Below are positions 33,799 to 45,795 of a stretch of 64,000 nucleotides of DNA, one piece after another. A model generated the notes under the pieces. The model did not search any database. It saw nothing but the letters and a program-made list of their open reading frames with translations, and was not told the DNA's origin. The number at the start of each line of letters is the position of its first letter. The first letter of the stretch is position 1. The DNA comes from Tipula vernalis (Eukaryota; Arthropoda; Insecta; Diptera; Tipulidae). Both the position numbers and the translations under genes were made by a program. The stretch is taken from positions 306,137,236 to 306,201,235 of the forward strand of contig OY282560.1 of NCBI GenBank assembly GCA_958295665.1. The letters run 5' to 3'.

Positions 33799-34148
33799 GG
33801 CCAAATAGCTCAGTGGTTAAAGCTGTAGCGTTTGGATTGAGAGGTACCAGGTTCAAATCCCGATAGGGGCGTGATGCAAAAGGGATTTTTCATCATCTGA
33901 TTACGATCGTTGATGACAATGAACACAAATATTGACCCCTGTTGAGAGTGCATAACCGCACAATAGGCCGATCAACAATATACGAGTATGTGTATATTGC
34001 TTATACAAAAACGGGTATGTGATAGCCTACGTTCTCAATTTGGCTGCTACTGCGTAAAGTAGGACGGTAAAAAGCGAACTGGGAAAGAGTTGACAGTGCA
34101 TTGAGCCCCAGAAAAGATTGCATAGAGTAAAATGAAAAAAAAAAAAAA
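33799..34148 (+). mobile_element. tRNA-derived SINE
   Basis: The head (33799-33871) looks like a decayed tRNA. An RNA polymerase III A box TAGCTCAGTGG lies at 33806-33816 and a B box GGTTCAAATCC at 33850-33860. A unique body of about 260 bp ends in an A14 tail (34135-34148). The head does not close into a proper acceptor stem, so it is not a functional tRNA gene. It would be mobilised by a LINE; target duplications were not found. Confidence 0.82.
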
Positions 34149-36990
34149 CGGTAATTGTGCTGGCGCCATATTTAGCTGCAGCTTTACATGCCATATGGTA
34201 GTCAGAATAATTGCTTCGAAATTCGTCGCCAGTTTTTCAACTGTGTGACCCTAATTTTAGAGGGTCTTGGTCTAAATTTTTTAGGTCAATGCTGTTATTT
34301 TGTTAGGTCGATAGACATTATTGTTTAGGGCAAGATACCTAATTTTAGAATCAAATTCCCATAAGGAAACAATGGACATTCATTTGTCTGGAAACTATCT
34401 TGGAAATTTTGGATTAAATCTGGCCGATGTCATATGCTGAAACACCATTCTTCAGTTTTACTTTATCAAATGGTAAATATACAACATACATTAACATACC
34501 TTTAAACGGGTGTACAGTGCTGCTATGGAGGAAGTAGCAAAACAAATCCATTAAAACATAAAAATCACAATAATACTCTACACAACCCATTCTCTCATTT
34601 ATAGTTTCGTATATGGAAAAATTTTAACATTTCATCGGTCATATCAACTACATCGATTTAATATTGTTATGTAGGTATCATATACGTTTATGTTTATGTA
34701 CATTATTATGGAAAACTATCCACTATCCAAATTTCAAACTTTTTCAAAACGACAGACAAAAGTTAATTTGCACTTAAATTGATGCACAATATCACATCAC
34801 ATGACATATTGTAAAGAGTAAAATTGATGATGTTTAGTGATGGAAAATTGATTTTCATTTTGTCATGTTAAAAACTATAAGCTTGTGTGTGAGGGAAGGG
34901 CAGAGTATCAGACCTCAAAGAACTAAACGAGGACAGTAGTTTTTCAAAATAGACTTACACGCCATTTATATTGATATTATCATTTGATGTCAGAGTTTTA
35001 CTTTGTAATCAAAAATGTTGATGATGCTGGTGCATATATTTAACATGTAGCCGATATTCAAATAACACACAAATAAACCCTTTTGTGTGTTGTTTAGGTT
35101 GTAATACAAAGCAGGAGTTTTTTATGCATTTATACCTATATTGTGTGTCGATGTTATGTTTTTATTTATGTATTGCACGTTCAACTATAAATAGAGGACT
35201 TTTTGCTGGTCATTTATGTCAATAAAATGTAAATGACGACGACAATGAGGTATTTTGATTGAGCAAAGCTGTGCTTGTGTGATGGTACCTACAAACTTTT
35301 TTTAGAATGAATTCATTAAGTTGTATTTTCGTGTTTCATAATATTTAAACGAAAGTGATTTGATATTTTGAATTACAAGAAGGGTACAAACTTAAAACTA
35401 TAGTAGGTACAAGCTTGTTATTAAACGAAATTCTCTCTGCCGAGCCTTTCCGTTGAAAAAGAGAGTCCAATCTTCGTTTGTCTCACTTCGGATTATCACG
35501 TTCAATTTAGATCTAGAAAATTGGTGGTGACAGTCAAATTAGTTCTGCGAAGTATGATCGATTTTTGGTTATAAACAGAAAAAATGTGGTTCTTAGTGAA
35601 CTGGGCCGGAGAGATGCATGAATTTAAAAAATCAATTTATTATTTTTTCCTTTTATTTAGTAGATTCCATTTCCATCGAACTTAATCGACACCCCAAACA
35701 TCCATGCATATATTCAGTTAAGAACTCAGGAAATGGTGTTTCCCACCAAACTAACCGTTTACATTCTACAAAAAATGTCCGTTATTTTGAGCAGAGGCAG
35801 TCCTAAAAGATTTCACGGGTTTTCTTAAATTTCGGGACCCCTTCCCCAAAATTGCAATTGGTTATGCCAATATAAATCCTCTACCAAATTACACAGTCAC
35901 AATTAATGTTAGATTATCTAGATCTATGCATTCGTCATTTTTCATCTTCGATTTCTAAGAATAAGTTCCAGTTATATATCTCCAGTATATTGTTCAAAAT
36001 CCTTAAAAATTTAAATTACTCCGTTCATCAACAATCTTCAAAATTTCTTTTGTGAAAATTCGAGTCGTTTGGTCAGATCACAACATTATGTGAGCAACGT
36101 GAAAATTTTAAATCTTTATTACGTGTTTCAGTCTGGACAAAGCATTACTGTGGACCATTCGAGAATACAAAAAAATAAAACACAAACAAACAAAATCAGA
36201 ATTAATGTCAATTTTCTTTTGTGACCGACATCCAGCATTTCATTTTCTATATCTTCTATCGCCTCTCCTCAACCACCATCGCCCTAATAGCGTGATGTTA
36301 TTTTAAGGACCTTCCCTTAGTAATTTGCTATTAAGATTTTATACGACGTTTAATATCAAAAGAATTTGTTACTCAGAAATATTACCTTTAAAGGCGATTT
36401 TATTAAAGCAATTCGCAGATAATGTATCAATTATAACAGAAAGAATTTATATTTAAAAGCTCGCTAGATACATTTTATTTTTAAATGTTGACAATATTAT
36501 TTGTCACAAGCAAAGTATTTTAGGTAAATATAGAAATTTAAATTCCATATTATACGGTAACCTATTCATTTTGTTTTAAAACACTTAAGGAACAATTCGG
36601 TGCACAATGAAAATGGGATCCTTTATTGATTTTTAGATAAAGTTCTAAAATATGGCCAAGTAGGATGGAATTTGTATATTTCTTACATGAATTTTAATTA
36701 GCCAATCCTTCACTTTAAACTTTGGGTTACATTTTCTGGAGTGATTGCTGAACGGCAAGATCCGACTATGTTTAAGCTGTATCCGGCTGGACAGGTACTT
36801 TGTACCTTTTGTATTTTATACTACTCCTTTATCAAATTTCTAACAAACGCTACGCTAACTAAAATTATGCTAAAAACTGCCTTTATACCCTATTTTTTGT
36901 GCCTACGTACCTTGTGAATCTTCTTTCCCCTTTATTTTATTTTTTCTTCTTAAAGGGGTGGTACTGTCCTTCTTTTTTGTATGCACTAGC
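34149..36990. other. Gene-free interval, possibly single-copy DNA
   Basis: No transposon protein, RNA gene or long open frame is recognisable in this 2.8 kb. It is the longest stretch outside 56.8-59.5 kb that lacks obvious element sequence. Frames present are short (62 codons or fewer). Confidence 0.4.
35186..35194 (+). promoter_or_regulatory. TATA-box-like site
   Basis: TATAAATAG sits in an otherwise AT-rich context, with an ATG followed at once by TAA about 40 bp downstream. Only the TATA match supports a promoter; no gene follows that I can recognise. Confidence 0.15.
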
Positions 36991-37035
36991 AGGTGTATGT
37001 TTATGATAAAAAAGAGAAGAATTTGTTGACCATCT

Positions 37036-37235
<200 letters not shown>

Positions 37236-37584
37236 TGGGTGTGGGTGAGCATGTGCAAAATGATATTTATTACGAACTTATAATGAGGTCGTACATTTGT
37301 TGCGGCCAATTTTTTTGTTTAGTAAAAACGGGTTATATCGTTCCTGGTATATTTCCAGTTCTTCTGATCTATTCATTAGTGGTTCTTTTCGTATTCTGTT
37401 TAATACCTGTGACTTTGTGTTAATGTCCGTATAATTATAATTTTCTGTAATCAAGTGGTTATGCATAGTTCGAGTGGATTTTCGATTTTCCGATTTCTCT
37501 TATATGTTATAATTTCAATTTTAAATTAAAATAAATATCACCCCTCCAGCGAATTTAAAAGGTTTAAAAGAGCCAATAGCTTGC

Positions 37585-38709
37585 CTATCTTACATTGCTA
37601 GGGGTAAAAATTTGCCCACATAGACTCCTGATCCTACTGTGAGCATAGGCTTGGTTTGAAGGGTCATGCGGGTCCTTTTGGGCTCCTACCACTATTGAAT
37701 CCGGAAAGTGGCTATCTAATAGTACCTCTAAGGTTTCCTTCCGGTTTTCAGTGAACCTCCCATTTTCCATCTGAAGAAGTCCTAAGCCATTTGAATCATC
37801 CTTGGAAAGGATTTCCTGGAGACGAGCTGCAATTCGTTGATACTCTCACAGAAATTTCTCCATGTAGCCATTTTTGATCTTCTTAGTTCGCGATTACATT
37901 CCGTCAAGGCCATCTTCTACTCACCCCATTCACCGGTGCGTTTAACTTTGTTGATAAACCTTCGCCCCGTTCCACCAAGGGACCATCTTAGTGGACTCGC
38001 TCCGCTTAACCGGGCAGCTGCTCTCATAACCCAACTGTACAGAATTCTCTGGAGACTCTAAGTTCCCGATAGACGAGGTCATTTCTGATTCGAGTGAAAC
38101 TCTATCAGAGCCCCAGTCGGTCAGTTTTCGAATTCTAATCTCCTGCCGCTGCATGGTCTCGGCCGCCAAATCGAATCTGATGTGCAAGAGATCCGATAAG
38201 GCGACCTCTTCAGACACATGCCAGTTTTTAAATAAATTGTTAAAATGCAGACAAGCAAGCGTCAAATCTAGGACCTCTTGCCTAATCGCATTAATAAAAG
38301 TAGGTTTCCTTCTCCTATTGACAATATCTACATTATTTGAAATGAGAAACTCTAAAAGGTACTCATCCCTATTATTTATGTCTGTTCTGCCCCACAACGT
38401 GTGGTGCGCGTTTGCATTGCATCCTATTAGGTAGGCCAGCCCATTGCGCTTACAATTAGCTACGAGCCGCCTAACTTTGAGGGGAGGCCGCCTCCTGTTT
38501 GCCTCTTTTCCCAGAACCTCCACCATTACTGCAAACAAGTTCTTGGAGACAAGCCCTGAAATGGGAATAAAATGAATTTCCGAGCTGGCCAAAATGGCCG
38601 CTCTTGTACTCTCAGTTCTATTATGATAAATCAACTTACCCACTGGATTTGGTACACCTCTAATTTGGTTACCTATTACCCATGGCTCCTGGATGAGGGC
38701 CATGTCCAT
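37585..38709 (-). pseudogene. LINE-b ORF2: endonuclease domain and linker
   Basis: The apurinic-type endonuclease is recognised by ALIQEPWV (catalytic Glu), GCNANAHHTLWG, EVLDLTLACLHF and SDLLHIRF. R1/Jockey-type enzymes usually have D-A-N-A-H-H and S-D-H, so an Asp and the last His look substituted. The frame ends at 37942. Downstream pieces (LQEILSKDD; ENRKETLEVLLDSHFP) fit the linker before RT, which is absent. Confidence 0.75.
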
Positions 38710-39700
38710 GTTTTGGCAGATAAATCAGCGACAAAGGAAGTCCAAAAGTCCAAACTTCCAAAGACGCTCGTCAGGCCAGTATAGCCGGCAAATGGCCGAC
38801 TAATATCCTGTATTTTCCCACCATTGCTCTCCGATACCCAAGAGCCTCCAGGTGTCACCAGTGGGGTGCGCGGAGGGGCCCCTTGCGGGACCATTCCCCA
38901 TACAACCCCCGACGCATTCTGCTATGTAACCCACCTTCTCCTCACCTGCTTCTTGGAGAGGGTCACCCCAGTGATCTTGGTCACAGGTGCCGCCACCGTA
39001 ACCACCGCAGGCTTGACCACTTGGGTCCTGTTGCCAGAAGCCGGTTTGTCACCACTCTGGCCATCCTTGGGATGTAGTTGGACAAACCCAAACTAAAAAT
39101 GGACTTTAAAATCAATTCGCTTGGCCCTTTATAAAACCAAAAAACTTATCCGTAGGCAATTCAGCAGAGGTGGCCCAAGGCAGATTTCCTGCCTCAGCCA
39201 CGAATAGCTGTGCATCTTCCCACTGGCTTAATAGTGCATATGGCCGGAGTGCAGAATTCGAGGAAACCGGGACAGATTTCTCCCTCTCTGTCATTTTTGT
39301 GCCGGTGGAGTGCCGTCATCCGGGCGAAATCTTGTAGACGGTGGGGCCTCAGTATGAGTACCAGTCTTCCTCCGTGGCCGCTTCACTAGAAGCCTGGTCT
39401 CGCTTCCGCCATGACAGGTTTGCCAATTGTATTGACCTGATCTTTCCGGTCCTCCCGACGTCCATGCTCTCCTCTTCTCTTACAGAGCAGATCCCCTCAC
39501 TTTTGGGGCCGAACTCTCATCTCCTGAGTTGTCCATGTCGGAGTTGAGAACTAGCTTGTTAAGCCGTATGGAGCTCCCCATCCGATGGCTCACCCATAGA
39601 GAGTTTCATAGCGGAAAGAGGGCGAGGTCTCTGAAATCCACCACGGAACTTTCGCTGGTGTGTGACGCTTTAGGAGCGTCACCATCCCTATTTTCTTTAA
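38710..39700 (-). pseudogene. LINE-b ORF1 remnants
   Basis: Broken minus-strand frames include 39294-39112 (ALLSQWEDAQLFVAEAGN) and a basic Lys/Val-rich stretch (VTLSKKQVRRRWVT). Their position between the 5' region and the endonuclease fits ORF1, but no zinc knuckle is visible and the assignment is positional. Confidence 0.45.
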
Positions 39701-39721
39701 TGTTTCACATGTTGTGATTCC

Positions 39722-40141
39722 TACGAATTGCTGGGACAAAAGATACCTGTGGGACACCCAGCTTCACCACAGGAAGGCTAAAATAAAAGTGGAGGGCGCC
39801 TGGTATCCAGACTCCGCATACTTAAGACTGATTAACCTATCAGCCATTCACCCATCGGCATATAGTGTTCCACCTTAGATTAGGATTTTTTGTCAAGGAT
39901 TTTTCCTTTGTAGCCATACTTTAGTCCGTGCCAAGTGGTTAAAATATATTCCAAATGGCCTCAGTTACCAGTGGTTGCCACGAGAAGGCAGCACGTAGAC
40001 TTGCGAATTGTGACCAGGTTACCCCTTACACAATCGTACCCATCACGCCAGCTGCCCGAAACATGACCAGAACAGCTCACGTGATGCGCAGCCTACTGGA
40101 AGGTTAAAGAGCTGGTAGATTAATCTACTCAACTTTCGTTA
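39722..40141 (-). repeat. LINE 5' region, copy b
   Basis: This 420-bp segment is repeated directly at 40495-40921 with many substitutions. In LINE orientation it starts after the G run and leads toward ORF1, so it is taken as the 5' untranslated and promoter region. Confidence 0.65.
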
Positions 40142-40160
40142 CCCCCCCCCCCCCCCCCCC
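40142..40160 (-). repeat. G19/C19 homopolymer at LINE-b 5' end
   Basis: Nineteen consecutive C on the plus strand, exactly at the upstream junction of the LINE-b 5' region. Confidence 0.9.
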
Positions 40161-40921
40161 TTTAAGAAAATGGTATAGTAATATTTTTTATTTATTATTA
40201 TTATTGTAGAGCCATGCGGGCGATCAGCCACTTCGCACTGCGACCTAAAAGATCTATTGTGCTAGACCCTGCTTAATTATCCGTCCAATCAATATTCAGG
40301 TTCTTAAACCTGACAATACTGCCTCCCGGTACGTGATACATAATATCTGGGCTTATTGCTCTCCCTCCTAGATGTTTACTGCAGCATGTAGTTCCGCTAG
40401 AAAGATGGAAGCATGGGAGTCCAAGGACCTCGAGAGGATTGTCCCACTCCCGTATATTCCTACTCCTGACCCATATTCCGTTTGATTTTACTCTTACGAG
40501 TTGCTGGGAATTTCAAATCGCCTGTAAGTCACCCAGCTTAACTACAGGAAGGCTAAATAAAACTGAATCGTGCCTGGTATCCAAAAACCGCATATTTTGG
40601 ACTGATTAACCTATCAGCCATTCATCCAACGGCATATGCTGTTCCACCTTAGATTAGGGTTTTTTGTCAAGGTTTTCTCCTTTAGCGCCACACTTTAGCC
40701 TGTGCCAAATGGCCAAAAATGTGCCAAATGGCCTTAGTTACCAGTGGTTGCCACGAGGAGGCAGCACGTACACTTGCGAATTGTGAACCGGTTACCGCTT
40801 ACACAATGGTACCCATCACGCAGCTGCCTAATAACAAGACCAGAACAGCTCACGTGATGCGCACCCTACTGGAAGGTTACGGAGCTGGTAGATTAATCTA
40901 CTCAAATTTGGCCCCTCCCCT
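40161..40921 (-). mobile_element. LINE-a: 5' region fused to 3' UTR and (AAT)n tail
   Basis: In minus orientation, the 5' region copy (40921-40495) is followed at once by about 300 bp unrelated to LINE-b. This ends TACAATAATAATAATAAATAAAAAATATTA (40211-40182), a typical microsatellite-like LINE tail. LINE-b starts right after it. The simplest reading is an internally deleted copy lying head-to-tail with LINE-b. Confidence 0.55.
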
Positions 40922-40974
40922 CCAATAGACGCCAAACCACCCACAACCCATATATATAAATCGGAATCTTCCCA

Positions 40975-41215
40975 TTAATCATTGTATCATCGGGAATTAA
41001 AAGTCGAAATAGCTGAACTATCTAAACAAATTCAAAAATTGTGGTCACGAGGACGAAGTCGCTCTCGCTCCACATCACGTGCGCGAAGTCAAACACCGAG
41101 CGAACATTATGGAGAATGCTGGTACCATCGACGATTTGGCAAACAGTCATTTAAATGTCGCAGTCCCTGTCGATATAAAAAGCAGAGTGCGACTGGATCA
41201 AGTGGGGAACAATGA
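40975..41215 (+). pseudogene. G4 Gag C-terminal part
   Basis: It starts in mid-protein with ELKVEIAELSKQIQKL (coiled-coil-like), then a Ser/Arg-rich stretch (SRGRSRSRSTSRARSQTP). The motif C-W-Y-H-x9-C-x3-C (CWYHRRFGKQSFKCRSPC) is a CHCC knuckle rather than CCHC. It stops at 41215. The capsid region is missing. Confidence 0.75.
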
Positions 41216-41229
41216 AACGCATCTGTCGT

Positions 41230-42212
41230 TGACACAAGTTTAGCCGATTATCAATCATCTTGTGTCAACACACGAAGATTATCCATTACGGACAAAATAT
41301 CGGCTATCAAATTTCTCATCGATACGGACTCAGATGTATCCGTATTACCGCCCACGTCAAACGAGAGAAATACTCCAACTGACTATAAACTGTTTGCAGC
41401 AAACGGAACAACGATTAATGTTTATGGCAAAAATCGAGTTAAGGTGGATTTTAATTTGCGACGAGATTTCGAATGGGAATTTTTCATTGCGGACGTTAAC
41501 ACACCAATTATTGGGGCCGATTTTATTCGTAACTTCGATTTACTCATCGATTTGAAGGGAGCTCGCCTGGTGGATAATATTACTAGGTTAGCGACAGCTT
41601 ATGGCCCCCACCAATTTCATACTGCAGAAATCAAAATATTTGATCCACAATCGCCATTTGCCAACCTATTAGCCGAATTCGCAGACATTACAAAATTAGG
41701 TAATCCGCCCCACATCGGAAATTCGAATATCGTACACCGCATCGAAACAACAGGTCAACCAACTTTTGCTCGACCACGAAGATTGGATCCTGAGAGGCTA
41801 GCCGCTGCAAAAGATTAATAATAAGATTAAGCCCCAAAAATTTCAACGGCTAATACATGAGGCATTGAGAAGTTTGCAGTTTGTTTTTCCGTACTTGGAC
41901 GATATTTTGATTGCATCGGAAAACATCAATGAACATGAGGAACAATTACGATTGGTATTCGAACGCCTCCGCAAGTATAGACTTGCTATCAACGTATCAA
42001 AGTGTGACTTGGCAGTAGCTGAACTACATTTCCTAGGACATATCATTTCAAAAAATGGAATTGCGCCTCTTCCTGGTAAAGTTGCAGTCATTCGAGGGTA
42101 TCGTAAACCTTCAATGGCTAAAGAACTCAAGACTTTCCTAGCGATGATCAACTATTACCGGAAATGTATACCGAATACTTCATTCGATGATCAGGGGAAA
42201 CGTCAAAAATGA
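41230..42212 (+). pseudogene. G4 protease and internally deleted RT
   Basis: The protease site reads FLIDTDSDVSVLPP (Asp where the catalytic Gly belongs), followed by ANGTTINVYG and IIGADFIRNFDLLID. RT jumps from RPRRLDPERLAAAKD to FQRLIHEALRSL, so fingers and most of the palm are deleted, including the first catalytic Asp. The second motif FPYLDDILIAS is intact, as is ELHFLGHIISKNGI. Confidence 0.82.
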
Positions 42213-43584
42213 TAGGACGATATTGATCTGGACCGAGGAAACGACTGAAGCATTCGACAAATGCAAAAATGAACTCGCCAATGCTACGTCACTCGCTTTT
42301 CCGAAGAAGAATGCCGAACTTTCTCTGAGCGTCGATGCATCGGATTTCGCCGTAGGAGCGGTGTTGCATCAAATTGTCAAGGGAACTTTTGAGCCTTTGG
42401 GTGTTTTTTCCAAAAAGCTGACCGATACGCAACAAAAGAATAGCACGTACGATCGGGAATTGTTAGCCATGTACTTAGGTGTGAAACATTTGCGATATTT
42501 ACTGGAGGGAAGAATAAGCCAAATCTACACGGATCACAAACCGCTTGTCTTCGCATTTAAACAAAGATTGGACAAGGCTTCCCCTCGTCAAATCCGTCAT
42601 TTAGACTTTGTGGGCCAATTTACCAGTGATATTCGATATGTCAGTGGCCGAGAAAACTTAACAGCTGATCTTCTATCCAGAATACAGCAAATTGAAACAT
42701 TTGACTACGAGCAATTATCCAGAGATCAAGAAATGGACCACGAATTTACTCAGGTTGGTCAAGGTAACCAAATTTCGTTGAATTTCAAACAGTTTTCTAT
42801 TCCAGGTGGTAGCCGAATGCTCTGGTGCGATACATCTACGGAAAAGATTCGACCATACATAACACGTAAATTTCGTCACCACATTATGACGTCAACTCAT
42901 AAAATGTCGCATCCAGGCATTAAAACCAGTATTAAGCTGGTGACTGATCGATATGTATGGCCAAATGTGCGAAAAGACGTCACAAACTTCGTGCGAGGCT
43001 GTACACAGTGCCAAAAATCGAAAATACATCGTCATAATAAAACACCTATTAGTAAATATAGGCCGCCGGATCAACGTTTTAGCCACATCAACATGGATAT
43101 CATTGGTCCTTTACCCTTGCAGCGGGGATATCGATACTGTTTGACAATTATCGATCGCTTTACCCGTTGGCCGGAGGCGATTCCAATAAGTGATATGACA
43201 GCTGAATCAGTCGCACGAGGGTTCTTGAGTTGCTGGGTTGCACGTTTCGGATACCCAGAATATATCACAACCGACCATGGTCGGCAATTTGAATCCTTTT
43301 TGATGAGGGAAATTTTTAAAATCATTGGAGCAGATCGAATTCGAACCACGCCGTATCATCCACAATCGAACGGATTAATAGAACGATGGCATAGGACGCT
43401 AAAATCATCAATCCTTGCATTAGGACAAGATGCTTGGGTTGACAATTTGCCAATCTTCATGTTGGGGCTACGAGTATCGTTTAAGAAGGACCTGCTTACG
43501 ACGCCAGCCGAATTAGTCTATGGCACCACATTACGCATACCAGGCGAATTCTACGATATAAATAAATCAACCGATAGTCAATGA
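42187..43584 (+). pseudogene. G4 RNase H and integrase
   Basis: 465 open codons. RNase H: SVDASDFAVGAVLHQ, YDRELLAMYLGVKH and YTDHKPLVFAF, ending ENLTADLLSRI. Integrase: HHCC zinc domain (HKMSHPGIKTS...CTQCQKSK) and the full triad in NMDIIGPLP, TTDHGRQFES and NGLIERWHRTLK. A frameshift at 43580 separates the C-terminal domain. Apart from that shift this is the best-preserved part of G4. Confidence 0.88.
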
Positions 43585-43591
43585 TTCATCA

Positions 43592-43963
43592 ATGATTGGT
43601 CTAAATCCCAACAACACGTCATTCCATACTAGGCCAACTTCGTACATCAACAAGGAGCTGAATTCATGTACTCATGTGTTCGTCCGCATCGACGCTGTCA
43701 AACCGTCCATATCGCCACCATATGAAGGGCCTTTCGAAGTATTAAAAAGAAATGAGAAATTCTACACCATTCAAATGACAAATCGCGTCGATAATATATC
43801 CATTGATCGACTCAAGCCGGCGTTTATTTGGATAGAAGAACCTTACCTGGACGATATTACACCGAAAGAACCAACTAAAATTAACAATAGACCACAACCA
43901 CAAACGTCAACAACAGATGATCGGCCAAAACGAAACGTAAACATACCCCAACGCTATCGCTGA
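43592..43963 (+). pseudogene. G4 integrase C-terminal domain
   Basis: It contains HVFVRIDAVKPSISPPYEGPFEVL, which fits the GPY/F module, then SIDRLKPAFIW. A Pro/Thr-rich tail ends at 43963, followed by the purine run GAAAGGGGAG (43962-43971), a likely polypurine tract. Confidence 0.8.
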
Positions 43964-43975
43964 AAGGGGAGTACT

Positions 43976-44327
43976 TGTGGTGCTCTTGGTTTAATCAATT
44001 AATTAATTACTAACGTGAATTAAACTTATCTATTTTTTCTAATTTTATAATTTGTGAACTAAAATGCTACCATTTATATTGTACTAAAATATTATGATTT
44101 ATAATGTACTAAAAAGTATTGCCGATAGGGCAGATAGAAATAATCATTAATCTCGTACGTATTAATCTCGTACTGCTTGAAATAATCATTAATCTCGTAC
44201 TCTATAAAAAATAATGGATTGTCAAAAAAAGAGTAGTCAGTCGATCGCTATCTCTCAATAAAAAAAACCTAAAATAAAAGAGTTTATTAATAATTGTTAA
44301 ATTGCTTTGTAGCTACAAACAAAACGC

Positions 44328-44331
<4 letters not shown>
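43976..44331 (+). repeat. G4 3' LTR
   Basis: 356 bp, TGTGGTGCTC...AACGCTACA, directly downstream of the purine tract. It has a TATA-like CTCTATAAAA near 44200 and AATAAA signals near 44258. It ends at the start of (TA)n. No second copy is in the window. Confidence 0.7.

Positions 44332-44418
<87 letters not shown>
44332..44418. repeat. (TA)n microsatellite, left half
   Basis: 87 bp of pure TA between the G4 LTR end and the BEL-1 5' LTR start. Confidence 0.95.
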
Positions 44419-44422
<4 letters not shown>

Positions 44423-45149
44423 CAGGCGCAGCTGAACAGCAAAGAATCGATGAATCCTAAAAAGAAAAAGAAAACCACAAAGTATCGAGGAATAAATCAA
44501 TAAAATCTTTATACTTATCTGAATTATCAGCTGATCGTAATATTTATCCATTCGTGTCTTCATATCCATCGCATAGACGCGTATTATTCAATTTAGTATT
44601 CAATCAATGTAATTACATAATTGTAATTTATAAAAATTAATTTGTAATTTACCTTTTTTTTTGTCAGTCGTTATGTCATTAATATTTTTTCAGTGACTTT
44701 TCAATTGTTTATTAATGTTTATAATTTTGTAATAGAAGAGAGTTATAACCATGAACAGAGTAGTACTAAATTATTATAGCACATCAAATGTAGTTTGGAT
44801 ATTTAAAATCACATGGCATCGTAGTAGTATTTTGTTCATGATTATAAATTTCACCTTTTCTAAAATTTGTAATTTCAATTCAAGTTCGAATGCCATAGTA
44901 AGAAGAAAAAAAGTTGTGATTAAAGTGATTCAAAAAATTATAAAATAGAAAATAAATTAGTGATACGTTTTTATAACGTTGAATAAAATAGTAGTTTTTA
45001 TTGGGTGCTTAACCAAAAGGTGCTTAACTAAAAGAAAACTTAACTATACAGTCCACAAATATCGTACTTCGTGGGAAAACAAGCAACACAAATTCAGGCC
45101 ACGGCATTCACCGCGTGGAATTTACATTCAACTTGTGTTGTCCCATCCA
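44419..45149 (+). repeat. BEL-1 5' LTR
   Basis: 731 bp, TGTTCAGGCGCAG...TCCCATCCA, direct repeat of 50914-51644. Confidence 0.94.
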
Positions 45150-45795
45150 TTTGGTCCTTCGAGCCGGATATTCCAGTCAAGAAGAAAAATTGGATCGTTG
45201 AAGAACACGGATTTTATCAGCAACAAATTTATACTACGAGGATACGGATACCGCATGTATTCAATCGGATAAGTAGCCATTTTGATTAAACCTAAAGCTA
45301 AACATATAATTTCTATCCTCATTGAATAAATTATTGACATTTTTCATTATTGCTGTTTAAATTACTGTGTTGAAATTTTATTAAAGAAAAAAAACGAGTG
45401 AGAAGTTGCAAATCAATCGTTTTGAAATTACCAAATCCTAACCTCAAAAAGTTTTAAAGAATAGAAAGTTTGTCGTTCTTATTATTTAAATTGAACAATT
45501 AAGTGACAATCCGCAATTCAATCATCTCGAACTTACCAAACCCTAACCTACAAAAAAAAAAAAAATTTTGATTTTCATATTCAATACACGTGGTGGTCAT
45601 ACCTATCGTTACGGTTAAGTCAAGGTCGTTTCCATTACGAGAACATTCTATCGAACACGTTGTTCAACTGGTTACACCTTGTTTACGATATATAAAATAT
45701 TAAATTTATTTCAGACTGAATTACTAAAGTGCCAGTGAAAAAAAAAAGGGTGAATTGTGAAATATACGTATCTAAAGTATAGTGATAACCTCAAA
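45150..45795 (+). other. BEL-1 leader
   Basis: AT-rich untranslated interval between the 5' LTR and the Gag start. Only the primer binding site is recognisable. Confidence 0.6.
45152..45168 (+). promoter_or_regulatory. BEL-1 primer binding site (tRNA-Tyr type)
   Basis: TGGTCCTTCGAGCCGGA begins 2 nt after the LTR end and complements the 3' end of animal tRNA-Tyr. It is identical to the BEL-2 site. Confidence 0.78.

Larger units (their letters stand above)
37585..40160 (-). mobile_element. LINE-b: R1-like non-LTR element, 3'-truncated
   Basis: On the minus strand it runs from a G19 tract (40160-40142) through a GC-richer 5' region (40141-39722), ORF1 remnants and an ORF2 endonuclease domain to 37585. 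The sequence stops before any RT motif. The missing 3' half is unusual, because LINEs normally lose their 5' ends. Confidence 0.75.
40975..44331 (+). mobile_element. G4: CsRn1-like Ty3/gypsy element, 5'-truncated
   Basis: The order is Gag C-terminus, protease, deleted RT, RNase H, integrase and 3' LTR. The Gag zinc motif CWYHRRFG...C...C matches the CHCC type known from CsRn1-clade elements. The 5' LTR is absent. Its 3' LTR abuts (TA)n. Confidence 0.85.

Noticed and set aside
33799..33871. Functional tRNA gene
   Set aside because: A and B boxes are present, but the acceptor stem ends do not pair and a non-tRNA body with an A tail follows, so a SINE fits better.
35186..35240. Promoter and short gene after TATAAATAG
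   Set aside because: The downstream ATG is followed at once by a stop, and no further coding sequence is recognisable; kept only as a weak TATA-like site.
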